Origin: GCA-020343675 sp964462945
Lineage (GTDB): Bacteria; Planctomycetota; Phycisphaerae; Sedimentisphaerales; Anaerobacaceae
DNA: 64,000 nucleotides
Assembly (NCBI GenBank): GCA_964462945.1
Contig: CAYWZW010000004.1
Coordinates: 62,001 to 126,000, forward strand
Direction: 5' to 3'
The notes under the pieces were generated by a model, which did no database searches, had not been told where the DNA came from, and saw only the letters and a program-made list of their open reading frames with translations. The translations under genes were made by a program, and so were the position numbers. Below are positions 52,655 to 60,698 of the stretch, in pieces (position 1 is the first letter of the stretch; every line of letters begins with the position of its first letter).

Positions 52655-53752
52655 TCATGGCTGCGCCTGGTCATAGATCCGGAATATGGCGGAAATCATC
52701 TTGCTGACCGTGTAGTTCTGTCTGAGGTAGTGTTGCGCCGATCTGGCAATCTGACGTGCAAACTCCCGCTTGTCCAGCAGCCGTCGCAGCGTACGCATGA
52801 TGCTCAGCTCGTCATCGGGATCAAATACAACGGCGGTCTGATCCTCAATGATCAGGTCATCAACGCCACCCTTGCAGCCCGCCACGGCGGCCCCCACACT
52901 CATCGCCTCCAGCAACAAAGGATCAAAAGCAGGACTCGGCCGAGGCTGGATGAAGATGTCCCCCGAGGCCAGAAGCGGACGCCAGGGCATCAGTCTCGGA
53001 ATGAGGGTGACAATGTGCACAAGACCCAGCGCGGTCAGCAGCTTCCACAGTTGTCTCTCCGCCCGCCCACCTCCCACCGCCACCATCATGAACTCATAGC
53101 CATCGATGACGAGATGCCGGACAACGCTAAACAGATTCTCAAACGCATCAGCGTTGTCTAAAGGATGAGCCATTACCATCGTCGCGATCCGAGAAGGCAC
53201 AGAGAAACACCCGCCAGTTTCTGTCACAAAGGTGCCAATGTTTATCTGCTCGACTAAATCGGCAACACCCGGATGTACTCCGACGATGTTATCGGCGACA
53301 CTTTTAGCCGGCACCACAATCCTCGCACAATGCGGCGTTGAGACGGCAAGCGCGTTCCGCCGCTTCTGCAGGGAGTTGACCATCAACACGTAGGGCAAAT
53401 CCAATCGGCGGGCTAATTGCCCTGCAAGTGACGCTTGGGTTTCGCACAGACAATGCAATACCGTGGGCTTGAATTTGCCGAGCCGCTCGGCGAGCAGCCG
53501 AACGTTGAAACGCCCCATCAGCGGGAAATCAAAAACCGGGTGGCTTATCACCTCGGCCGTGCCCGTAAACAGAGAGCCCACATTACAGTCGGGTGGACAG
53601 ACTAAAGCAATCGGAACCGATTCATCGGCCAAGCCAACCAGAAGATGCTGCAAGAACATCGAATACTCGCAGACCGTGTGTTCTGATGCAATCAGGGCCA
53701 CGCGAGGCAGCTTCTTTTTGACATTTTCCGACGCCAAATTCGTTTGCTCCAT
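52655..53752 (-). CDS. glycosyltransferase family 4-like protein
   Basis: A 365-residue GT-B fold glycosyltransferase. The N-terminal Rossmann half contains VALIASEHTVCEY and the acceptor-side region KFKPTVLHCLCETQASLAGQ. The C-terminal half has the family donor-site pattern: GDIFIQPRPSPAFDPLLLEAMSVGAAVAG with the EX7E-type Glu pair region, followed by VVFDPDDE. Donor and acceptor are unknown. Likely role is in LPS or exopolysaccharide synthesis. It lies 57 bases downstream of dnaA on the same strand. Confidence 0.85.
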   Translation of the reverse strand: MEQTNLASENVKKKLPRVALIASEHTVCEYSMFLQHLLVGLADESVPIALVCPPDCNVGSLFTGTAEVISHPVFDFPLMGRFNVRLLAERLGKFKPTVLHCLCETQASLAGQLARRLDLPYVLMVNSLQKRRNALAVSTPHCARIVVPAKSVADNIVGVHPGVADLVEQINIGTFVTETGGCFSVPSRIATMVMAHPLDNADAFENLFSVVRHLVIDGYEFMMVAVGGGRAERQLWKLLTALGLVHIVTLIPRLMPWRPLLASGDIFIQPRPSPAFDPLLLEAMSVGAAVAGCKGGVDDLIIEDQTAVVFDPDDELSIMRTLRRLLDKREFARQIARSAQHYLRQNYTVSKMISAIFRIYDQAQP

Positions 53753-53809
53753 CCTGAAACAGGCACGCCAATCACTCGGTCCCCGGCAGGTCCACGGATC
53801 CCCAATCGC

Positions 53810-55129
53810 TCAGCCCTGCGGGGCTTGTGTGATTTGTTTTGTCAGCTCTTTCAGCAGCGCGCTCATTTGGGGATCGGCGTCCATGGCCTGGCTTATCTTG
53901 CTGCACGCGTGCATGACGGTCGTATGGTCCCGTCCGCCCAGGTGGCCGCCGATCTCTCCGAGACTGTGTTTGGTCAGATTTCTCGCCAGATACATGCAGA
54001 TTTGACGCGGCTCGGTAATGCTCTGGCTGCGTTTCTTGCTCTGCAAATCCGCAAGGCGAACGTCGAAATGGCTCGTTACCACCTCGATAATGTCAGTGAT
54101 GCTTATGTGCCTGACGGACGCCTCGATTTGTCCCTCCAGTGCCTTCTGGGCCAGTTCCAGGTCAATCGGCCGGCCGGTCGTAATCGCCACGGCATAAATG
54201 GTCGTCAAGGCCCCTTCCAGCTCCCTGATGTTCGCCTGCACCTTGCGCGCGATGTACCCCGCTATGTCATCTGAAATGTCGAGGCCCCGAAGGCGGGCCT
54301 TCTTCTGCACAATCGCAACCCGTGTTTCGTAGCTCGGCGGATCGATCCGGGTCACCAGGCCCCAGTTGAATCTGCTGATGAGACGCTCCTCAAGCGAAGG
54401 AATCTTGCCGGGCGCGCTGTCGGCGCTCAGGATAATCTGTTTGCCATTGTTATAGAGAGCGTTGAACGTATGGAAGAATTCCTCCTGGCTGTGCTCGCGC
54501 TCTCGCAGGAACTGAACGTCGTCGATGACCAGCACGTCAACGGTGCGGAACTGGCTCTGAAAGCCGGCTAAATTTCCCTCCTCGATGGCCCTGATAAACC
54601 GGTTGACGAAATCTTCGCAGCTCAAGAACTGGATTGCTGCGTCCTCGAACCTTCGCTGGGCTTCAAAACACACGGCGTGCAACAGATGCGTCTTGCCCAA
54701 TCCGGAGCTGCCGTACACAAAAAGTGGATTGTAAGTATTGCCGGGTGACTGACTTACCGCGACGCAGCTTGCATGGGCAAGGCGATTGCTCGGCCCGACG
54801 ACAAAACTATCAAAAGTATAATCGGGATGGAGTCTGAGGCTGGGCCGGGGACAGCGCGAGGAGCTGTCGAGTTTGTTGCCGGCGTTAACGCTGAAATCTA
54901 CCGCAACGAGATGGCCGGTAATCTGCTGGGCGGCACGGGTAAAACCCGTTTTGCAGTTGTCCTGCAGAAATTGAACGGTCGCCTCATCGGGACAGCCTAT
55001 TCCGAGCGAACCACCATTCAAATGCAGAACAGTCAGCTTCTCGAACCACTTGCGTGTGCTGGCCGGGTCAAGTGCTTTTGCACGCTCAAGTATATCGGCA
55101 AATATGTCTTCAACGTCGCGGGCAGCCAC
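53810..55129 (-). CDS. dnaA: chromosomal replication initiator DnaA
   Basis: A 440-residue AAA+ initiator that binds DnaA boxes and opens oriC. Domain I is ARDVEDIFADILERAKAL onward (about 1-75), with a short domain II. The AAA+ core has Walker A VYGSSGLGKTHLLHAV (about 138-153), Walker B VLVIDDVQFL and the box VII arginine segment LEERLISRFNWGL. Domain IV ends with GGRDHTTVMHACSKI, the DnaA signature. I start at GTG 55129, preceded by AAGGA at 7 bases; the frame runs on to 55246, but that part does not resemble DnaA. dnaN, recF and gyrB are not adjacent. Confidence 0.94.
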   Translation of the reverse strand: MAARDVEDIFADILERAKALDPASTRKWFEKLTVLHLNGGSLGIGCPDEATVQFLQDNCKTGFTRAAQQITGHLVAVDFSVNAGNKLDSSSRCPRPSLRLHPDYTFDSFVVGPSNRLAHASCVAVSQSPGNTYNPLFVYGSSGLGKTHLLHAVCFEAQRRFEDAAIQFLSCEDFVNRFIRAIEEGNLAGFQSQFRTVDVLVIDDVQFLREREHSQEEFFHTFNALYNNGKQIILSADSAPGKIPSLEERLISRFNWGLVTRIDPPSYETRVAIVQKKARLRGLDISDDIAGYIARKVQANIRELEGALTTIYAVAITTGRPIDLELAQKALEGQIEASVRHISITDIIEVVTSHFDVRLADLQSKKRSQSITEPRQICMYLARNLTKHSLGEIGGHLGGRDHTTVMHACSKISQAMDADPQMSALLKELTKQITQAPQG

Positions 55130-55488
55130 ACCACCATCCTTTGTGAAGCGATGTCCTATGCAGAAGGCAACAGCCCACCAGAACATCCCTGTCAGAGGAT
55201 TTCCACTTTTTCCCGCACCCATCAGGCGCAAGCTGACGCTCAACAAGTGCAGGACGATAGTGGAAATCTAACCGGAATCGCCCAGCTTGTCAAATCAAAA
55301 CTTCACCTCTCGACAAGAGGCAAAAGACGGCGTCTCCTGGGCTAACATGCCGCCCGGAGAAATTTAACCGCAGACGGACTTGAAATTTTCACAAATCCCG
55401 ATACCATCAGACCGGCCCCAGGCTTGTCGGAAACACTATAGCGGCTTCTGTCGGGGCGGAATGAATCTTCAGCGAAAGGCGAACAGCT
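55130..55488. other. divergent region between dnaA and ftsY
   Basis: About 360 bases that must hold both promoters. I looked for DnaA boxes (TTATCCACA and relaxed TTWTNCACA) and found only one imperfect match (ATTTTCACA near 55387), so there is no support for an origin. A 5-base inverted repeat CCTCT/AGAGG is at 55306-55320. Confidence 0.5.
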
Positions 55489-56412
55489 ATGGGAATCTTC
55501 ACCAAGACGGCGGGATTCTTAAAAGACCGTCTATCCAAAACGCGCGACAAGATCAGCAGCTCACTTTCTTCGGTGCTGAGTTTGGGCAGGAATATCGACG
55601 AGAGCCTGCTCGATGAGCTTGAAGAAACACTGATTAGTGACGATATCGGCGTGGAGACGACGGACAAGCTCGTATCAGAGCTCCGGGAAGCGTATCGCAG
55701 CAGGAAAATCGCAAAAACCGACGATATCGTACCCTTCCTCAAGCAGCAGATTAAAAGCTATTGGCCGGACTGCGACAGACAGATGCATCTGGCCGAGCAT
55801 GGCCCGACCGTCGTTCTTGTTGCGGGCGTCAACGGCACCGGCAAGACCACAAGCATCGCCAAACTCGGGTACATACTCAGCCAGAATAACAAGAAGGTCA
55901 TCGTCGCCGCGTGCGATACATTCCGCGCCGCCGCCGTAGAACAGTTGAGCATCTGGGCCGAACGCATCGGCGTACAAATCGTCAAGCACCAAACCGGCAG
56001 CGACCCGGCGGCGGTGGCCTTCGATGCCTGTGAAGCCGCCCTCGCCAGGGGAGCCGATGTCCTGATTCTCGATACCGCCGGCCGGCTGCACACGAAAAAG
56101 GATTTGATGCAGCAATTGACCAAAATCCGCGACGTCGTGGCCCGCAAAATTCCCGGCGCCCCGAACGAAGTCCTGCTTGTCCTGGACGCCACCACGGGTC
56201 AAAACGCCATCGCCCAGGCGAAAATCTTCACCGAAGCGATTAACGTGACCGGGATATTCTTAGCCAAGCTCGACGGCACCGCTCGCGGCGGCATCGTGAT
56301 CGCCATTAAAGACCAGCTTGACATCCCCGTCAAATTCGTCGGCCTGGGCGAAAAGCCGGAAGACATCGCCGAGTTCGACCCCAACACATTCGTGGAAGCC
56401 CTGTTCGGTTGA
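55489..56412 (+). CDS. ftsY: signal recognition particle receptor FtsY
   Basis: A 307-residue SRP-family GTPase that receives SRP-ribosome complexes at the membrane. It has the NG domain only: helical N domain (about 1-90), G1 AGVNGTGKTTSIAKLG (112-127), I-box DTFRAAAVEQL, G3 DTAGRLH, G4 TKxD-type LAKLDGTARGG and C-terminal GLGEKPEDIAEFDPNTFVEA. The acidic A domain of E. coli FtsY is absent, as in many bacteria. An amphipathic N-terminus (MGIFTKTAGFLKDRL) can serve as membrane-targeting helix. It diverges from dnaA. Confidence 0.95.
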   Translation: MGIFTKTAGFLKDRLSKTRDKISSSLSSVLSLGRNIDESLLDELEETLISDDIGVETTDKLVSELREAYRSRKIAKTDDIVPFLKQQIKSYWPDCDRQMHLAEHGPTVVLVAGVNGTGKTTSIAKLGYILSQNNKKVIVAACDTFRAAAVEQLSIWAERIGVQIVKHQTGSDPAAVAFDACEAALARGADVLILDTAGRLHTKKDLMQQLTKIRDVVARKIPGAPNEVLLVLDATTGQNAIAQAKIFTEAINVTGIFLAKLDGTARGGIVIAIKDQLDIPVKFVGLGEKPEDIAEFDPNTFVEALFG

Positions 56413-56575
56413 GCAAACGCAGAAAAGTATGAAACGTGCGAAAATAATTTCAAAAACATTGGATTTCTCACAATTCTCTCATCTTTGTGCTGCTACCATT
56501 GCGGGTAACAAAGGCGACAAACGCCGTCCGGCTCGACCGCCGTGGCAGGCCGGAGAGTTGTCGATGGTTTTGTAT

Positions 56576-56581
56576 AAGGAG
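56576..56581 (+). promoter_or_regulatory. Shine-Dalgarno deciding the PepSY-like protein start
   Basis: AAGGAG followed by a 7-base spacer precedes the ATG at 56589. It selects this start over the open frame that extends back to 56487. Confidence 0.75.
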
Positions 56582-56588
56582 ACTTGAA

Positions 56589-57167
56589 ATGAAACGCAAA
56601 CACGTGGGAATCATTGGTCTATTGGTTGCTGCCGGTTTAGCACTGTGTATCGGGGCGGTTGCAACTCAGCAAACCGCAGAAGAAGAAAAAGAGGTTTCAA
56701 TTGACCAAGTGCCGGCTGACGTCAAAGCGGCCATTCTTGCACAGGCCGGAACCGGGACGATTGAAGAGGTGGAGCTCGGAAACGAGAACGGCCAGATCAT
56801 CTACGAAGCTGACGTGATCATCGACGGACAAGAGGTCGAAATCAAAGTGGCTCCCAATGGAACGCTGGTTGCCAAAGACGGTGAAAACGACGAAGCCGAC
56901 GATGAGGGCGATGCAGAAGAAGCCGATGACGATGACGACGAGCAGGACGAGCAGGTCTCTCTTGCTGGCGTGCCCGAAGCTGTTAAGGCGACTATTGTGA
57001 AGGAGGCCGGCGGCGCTGAAATCAAGGAGCTCGAAAAGGAGACCGAAGGCGGCCGGATAATCTACTCAGCCGAAGTAATCATCGCTGGCCAGAAAGTCTG
57101 TTTCGAAATCGCGCCTGACGGCGCGCTCCTCGGCAAAGAGGTCGAAAACGAAGACGACAATGATTAG
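56589..57167 (+). CDS. exported protein with tandem PepSY-like domains and acidic linker
   Basis: A 192-residue exported protein with a signal peptide of about 25 residues (LLVAAGLALCIGAVA). Two copies of one ~60-residue module follow: copy A about 36-97 (VPADVKAAILAQAG to VAPNGTLVAK) and copy B about 123-183 (VPEAVKATIVKEAG to IAPDGALLGK). Both show the PepSY-like pattern of a helix then strands. They are joined by a very acidic linker (99-122, mostly Asp/Glu), and the C-terminus is also acidic, so cation binding is possible. It ends in a terminator and stands alone between ftsY and the propeller-secretin gene. Function unknown. Confidence 0.8.
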   Translation: MKRKHVGIIGLLVAAGLALCIGAVATQQTAEEEKEVSIDQVPADVKAAILAQAGTGTIEEVELGNENGQIIYEADVIIDGQEVEIKVAPNGTLVAKDGENDEADDEGDAEEADDDDDEQDEQVSLAGVPEAVKATIVKEAGGAEIKELEKETEGGRIIYSAEVIIAGQKVCFEIAPDGALLGKEVENEDDND

Positions 57168-57215
57168 AGAGGGGGAGGATACTGACGCATTAAACGTTCG
57201 AGGCATAAAATATGC

Positions 57216-57255
57216 ACCGCTGGGCGGCAGATCACTGTTGCTCGGCGGTTTTTTC
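57216..57255 (+). terminator. rho-independent terminator after the PepSY-like gene
   Basis: ACCGC at 57216-57220 pairs with GCGGT at 57245-57249. The stem can extend by GGGC/GCTC with G-U pairs, and TTTTTTC follows directly. A second small hairpin (GCATA/TATGC) is just upstream. Confidence 0.8.
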
Positions 57256-57353
57256 TTGTTGTTGTGTTTGGTCAGAAGCATTCGCACGTGATATGAGAAC
57301 TGTTTTCTGGCCGCTAAGATCACGCGGCAATACATTGTTGGAGAGACTGCCAA

Positions 57354-59918
57354 ATGCACGTTATGATAGGTAATAGGCTCCGATGTGCCCTGCTTTCGAT
57401 ATTCTGCGTCTTGCTGTTAAACTGTTCGGTAGGACTGTCCGAAATCATAGCCGAAGGGGTCACGCTGGTACCGTTGACAAATGACGGCAAATCAAAGGCC
57501 GTGGCTTGGGCCTATCACGGCGACTGGGTGGCCTTTGTACGCCAGGTGGGTGATTCGTCCCAATGGCAATTGCACGTCATGAAGGCGGACGGCTCTGAAG
57601 TAAAACTGGCCTGTCCCGTTGGAGATGTGTTTTTTGCCGAGTGGTCCTGGGCCGGCGACCGTATTGTGTATGAATTCTCCAACACCTCTGAGGGAGAAAG
57701 CCAGGGAGCGGTCTATATTTATGACATCAACCAGAACAGGTCCACCACCGTCTCCCCTCCGTATCGAAGAAACAATTTCGATGCCGACGATGGGCCTTTC
57801 TGGTCGCCCGACGATCGCTACCTTGCCTACAAAGTCCGCGTGGGCCTGACGGAAACGCGGCAAGTCTGGCTGTTCGATACGGCTACACAAAGCACCTGGC
57901 AACTGCTGCCCGAGCGAGGCCAGGGAAAAGACCAACGCTGGAGTGCATCCGTACCGCCGAGGCTTAGCTTACTCGTCCAGGCCGGCGGCGCTTGGGACCT
58001 GGTCACAGTCAAGCCCGACGCCACAGACCTTGTCATGCTCACCGACATCGGCAGTGAATCATTGCGCGTCGAAGGCCCACGGTGGTCGCCCGTGGATGAT
58101 GTCGTGGCCTTCACCTTTGATAAGGACATGACTCAAAGCGAACGCGGGCAGCGTTGCGATGCCTGGATCGCCCGCTGCGATGGCAGTGACGCCAGAAACC
58201 TGACCCATGCGAGCACACCTGCCACAGAGAACCAACTGGATCTGGATGACCCGATCTGGTCGTGGGACGGGCGCTACATACTGTTCAAGGGCGATCGCTT
58301 CGATATTCAGGGCAACGACATACCCACGTTGTATCTTGTGGACCCGAACGGGGGCGGGTATCAGGCCCTTTTGACCTCCCATCCGCGAGAGGATGGGACG
58401 CTCGATGACTTCGAGGTCTTCAAGTGGTCCTATGACAGCACGAAAATCGCCCTGCTGATCAAACGCTCCACGGTTCGGAACTGGGGTCCTGATTCGCGAC
58501 AGGAAAATCAACGGACGGTTCTGAGCCTCTATGATATGGTCACCGGAGGTGTTGAGGACCTTCTGGTGTTTAGCGAAGAACAGGATCGCAAACAAATCGA
58601 GGCATCCGAAGATCGCGATGACGGCGTGGCCAATATCTCGTGGTCGCCGGACAGCCGGTCGTTGTTCATCACGATCTCCAAGATCATCAGCAAAGCCGAC
58701 GGCATCATGCAGCCTGATGTCTATCGCGTGGACCTGCCGGAACGCCTAATCAGCCCTTTGGCCCGAGCCTGTGACGGCCCCCCAATAGGCCGGGCCACGC
58801 CGATAGTGGCCGGCGTGCCATCAGCCGGACAGCGACAGGAGCAACTCTCTCCCGGCGCGACACCGAAGCCTGCCGCTCTGGAACCTTCCTCGAAGGATTC
58901 CAGTATCGTCATCCGGACGATTGAGCCCTCGCACATGACCGTGGCAGAAGCTCTTTCATCATTACCGTCCAAGTATGCCCAATATATTACTGCGAACTCA
59001 TCCCGCAATCTATTCCTGTTCATGGGGCCTGCCGAGCTTCTGGCCGAGCTGCAGAACAATCTAAAACTGATTGACACCCCGGCCACCCAGATTCTGGTGG
59101 ATCTGCTGGCTGTGGAGCTGACCGACGAAGCCACTCGTGAGCTCGGGCTGGACTGGACATACGCCAAGGGACGTTTCGGCATGTTCCAACCTATGGGTAA
59201 TGCGATTCGTGACCTGAGCCCGGACGCCACGTTAGACGGACTGACCACTTATCCCGGGACCGGCCAGTTCTTCTACCAGGGCGTTGGCCGGCTGCCGGAG
59301 GAGTTCTTTATTCGGTTAAACGCATTGGTCCAGGACGGCAAAGGCACGATCCTGACTAACCCGCGAACGGTCGCGGTCAGCGGCCAGGAAGCCATGATTC
59401 AGATTCGCAAGACATTGAACTACTTCTTTAATGAGGGCTATGACGTATCAGGCCGCCCCATCGTCAAGAAGAGCGATATCTCGGCGGACACCCAGGGCCG
59501 CATTACCCCCACCCTTCTGGCGGATGGTCGAATCAGCATGGCGGTGTCGGTCAAGGTCGGAAGCTTTACCTTCACACCCGACGCCGGCCTGCCCGAACAG
59601 GTCAATCGGGAATCCACGACTACGGTCGTCGTACGCGAAGGCCAGACCCTGGTGATCGGCGGCTTGCGTCAGCAGGAAATGAGCGAAGCCGTGATCAAAG
59701 TGCCGGTATTGGGTGACATGCCGCTCATCGGGCCTTTATTCAGGAAAAGTCAAAAAGTCGCCCGAAACAGCGTCCTGACGCTCTTTATCACTCCCCATGT
59801 CCTGCTTCCCGACGCTCCCTCGCCGAATTGGCCCCAACTGGATGCCAGCGACCATACGATACAGCCTATTATGCGTGAGTCGCCGTCGCAAAACGATGCC
59901 GCAGGCGGCAAAGACTGA
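57354..59918 (+). CDS. TolB-like beta-propeller fused to a secretin domain
   Basis: An 854-residue exported protein with a signal peptide (about 1-30). The N-terminal half (about 35-470) is a TolB/DPP-type propeller of repeated WSPD-like blades (FWSPDDRYLAYKV, WSWDGRYILFKG, SWSPDSRSLFITI). A linker (about 480-525) leads to an N1-like secretin domain (SSRNLFLFMGPAELLAELQN). A secretin core follows: QILVDLLAVELTDEATRELG, GTILTNPRTVAVSGQEAMIQ, TLVIGGLRQQEM, VPVLGDMPLIGPLFRKSQ and VLTLFITPHVL. The combination in one chain is unusual. Other pilus or secretion genes are not adjacent; the main secretin is 20 kb away. Confidence 0.88.
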   Translation: MHVMIGNRLRCALLSIFCVLLLNCSVGLSEIIAEGVTLVPLTNDGKSKAVAWAYHGDWVAFVRQVGDSSQWQLHVMKADGSEVKLACPVGDVFFAEWSWAGDRIVYEFSNTSEGESQGAVYIYDINQNRSTTVSPPYRRNNFDADDGPFWSPDDRYLAYKVRVGLTETRQVWLFDTATQSTWQLLPERGQGKDQRWSASVPPRLSLLVQAGGAWDLVTVKPDATDLVMLTDIGSESLRVEGPRWSPVDDVVAFTFDKDMTQSERGQRCDAWIARCDGSDARNLTHASTPATENQLDLDDPIWSWDGRYILFKGDRFDIQGNDIPTLYLVDPNGGGYQALLTSHPREDGTLDDFEVFKWSYDSTKIALLIKRSTVRNWGPDSRQENQRTVLSLYDMVTGGVEDLLVFSEEQDRKQIEASEDRDDGVANISWSPDSRSLFITISKIISKADGIMQPDVYRVDLPERLISPLARACDGPPIGRATPIVAGVPSAGQRQEQLSPGATPKPAALEPSSKDSSIVIRTIEPSHMTVAEALSSLPSKYAQYITANSSRNLFLFMGPAELLAELQNNLKLIDTPATQILVDLLAVELTDEATRELGLDWTYAKGRFGMFQPMGNAIRDLSPDATLDGLTTYPGTGQFFYQGVGRLPEEFFIRLNALVQDGKGTILTNPRTVAVSGQEAMIQIRKTLNYFFNEGYDVSGRPIVKKSDISADTQGRITPTLLADGRISMAVSVKVGSFTFTPDAGLPEQVNRESTTTVVVREGQTLVIGGLRQQEMSEAVIKVPVLGDMPLIGPLFRKSQKVARNSVLTLFITPHVLLPDAPSPNWPQLDASDHTIQPIMRESPSQNDAAGGKD

Positions 59919-59949
59919 CGGCAGGTGCTGATGGAAAAGTAGGGAAATA

Positions 59950-60693
59950 ATGACGAGCTACGCTCCGGCGGCTAAAATGTACTCGACGCCGCTGCTGACA
60001 GCGGCCTCCCTGGTGAACGTGAAGATGCGACTACTGCTTATAGAAGACTATCGGCCTTTGCAGCAGTCCCTCACAAAGGGATTGCGGGAGGCGGGCTTTG
60101 CAGTAGATACTACAGGCGATGGACAAGAGGGTCTGTGGTATGCGATGGGTAATGAGTATGACGTCATTATCCTCGACCTTATGCTGCCCGGCATGGACGG
60201 CCTTGACATCCTCAAGAGGATTCGAAGTCAAGGCCGCAAGTCCCACGTCCTGATTTTGACGGCCAAAGACACCGTTCGAGATCGCGTAACTGGTCTGAAT
60301 GTCGGTGCTGATGATTATCTGGCCAAGCCGTTCGCCTTCGAAGAGCTGTTGGCCCGCGTTCGCGCATTACTGCGACGCGGCTACCGCGAGAAGAATCCCT
60401 GCATCGAAATCAAAGACCTGCGAATTGACCTGACCACCCAGAGAGTCTGGCGCGGCCAAGAGGAAATCCTGCTTACCCCTCGGGAATACGCTCTGCTGGA
60501 GTACTTAGCCATGCGGGCCGGCCAGACGGTTTCCCGCTCAGATATATGGGAACACATCTACGAGTTCAACTCATCGGCATCCAGCAATGTCGTGGACGTG
60601 TATGTCGGTTATCTGCGAAAAAAGATCGAGCGGCCAAACGAGCCCGCTTTGATACAAACGGCCCGAGGCCGCGGCTATTCCTTGGGGGCATAA
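59950..60693 (+). CDS. OmpR/PhoB-family response regulator
   Basis: A 247-residue two-domain regulator. The receiver has LLLIEDYRP, phospho-Asp in VIILDLMLPGMDGLDIL, the conserved Thr in VLILTAKDT and Lys in YLAKPFAFEEL. The winged-helix output contains LTPREYALLEYLAMRAGQTVSRSDI and VDVYVGYLRKKIE. The ATG at 59950 has AGGGAAATA upstream. An internal ATG at 60025 would give the standard MRLLLIED start but has a weak SD, so the extra 25 residues are uncertain. The kinase gene follows after 5 bases, and the pair forms a two-component system. Targets are unknown. Confidence 0.92.
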   Translation: MTSYAPAAKMYSTPLLTAASLVNVKMRLLLIEDYRPLQQSLTKGLREAGFAVDTTGDGQEGLWYAMGNEYDVIILDLMLPGMDGLDILKRIRSQGRKSHVLILTAKDTVRDRVTGLNVGADDYLAKPFAFEELLARVRALLRRGYREKNPCIEIKDLRIDLTTQRVWRGQEEILLTPREYALLEYLAMRAGQTVSRSDIWEHIYEFNSSASSNVVDVYVGYLRKKIERPNEPALIQTARGRGYSLGA

Positions 60694-60698
60694 CCGTG

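Noticed and set aside
55130..55488. Possible oriC next to dnaA
   Set aside because: Only one imperfect DnaA box and no AT-rich unwinding element were found; neighbours are not the usual origin genes.
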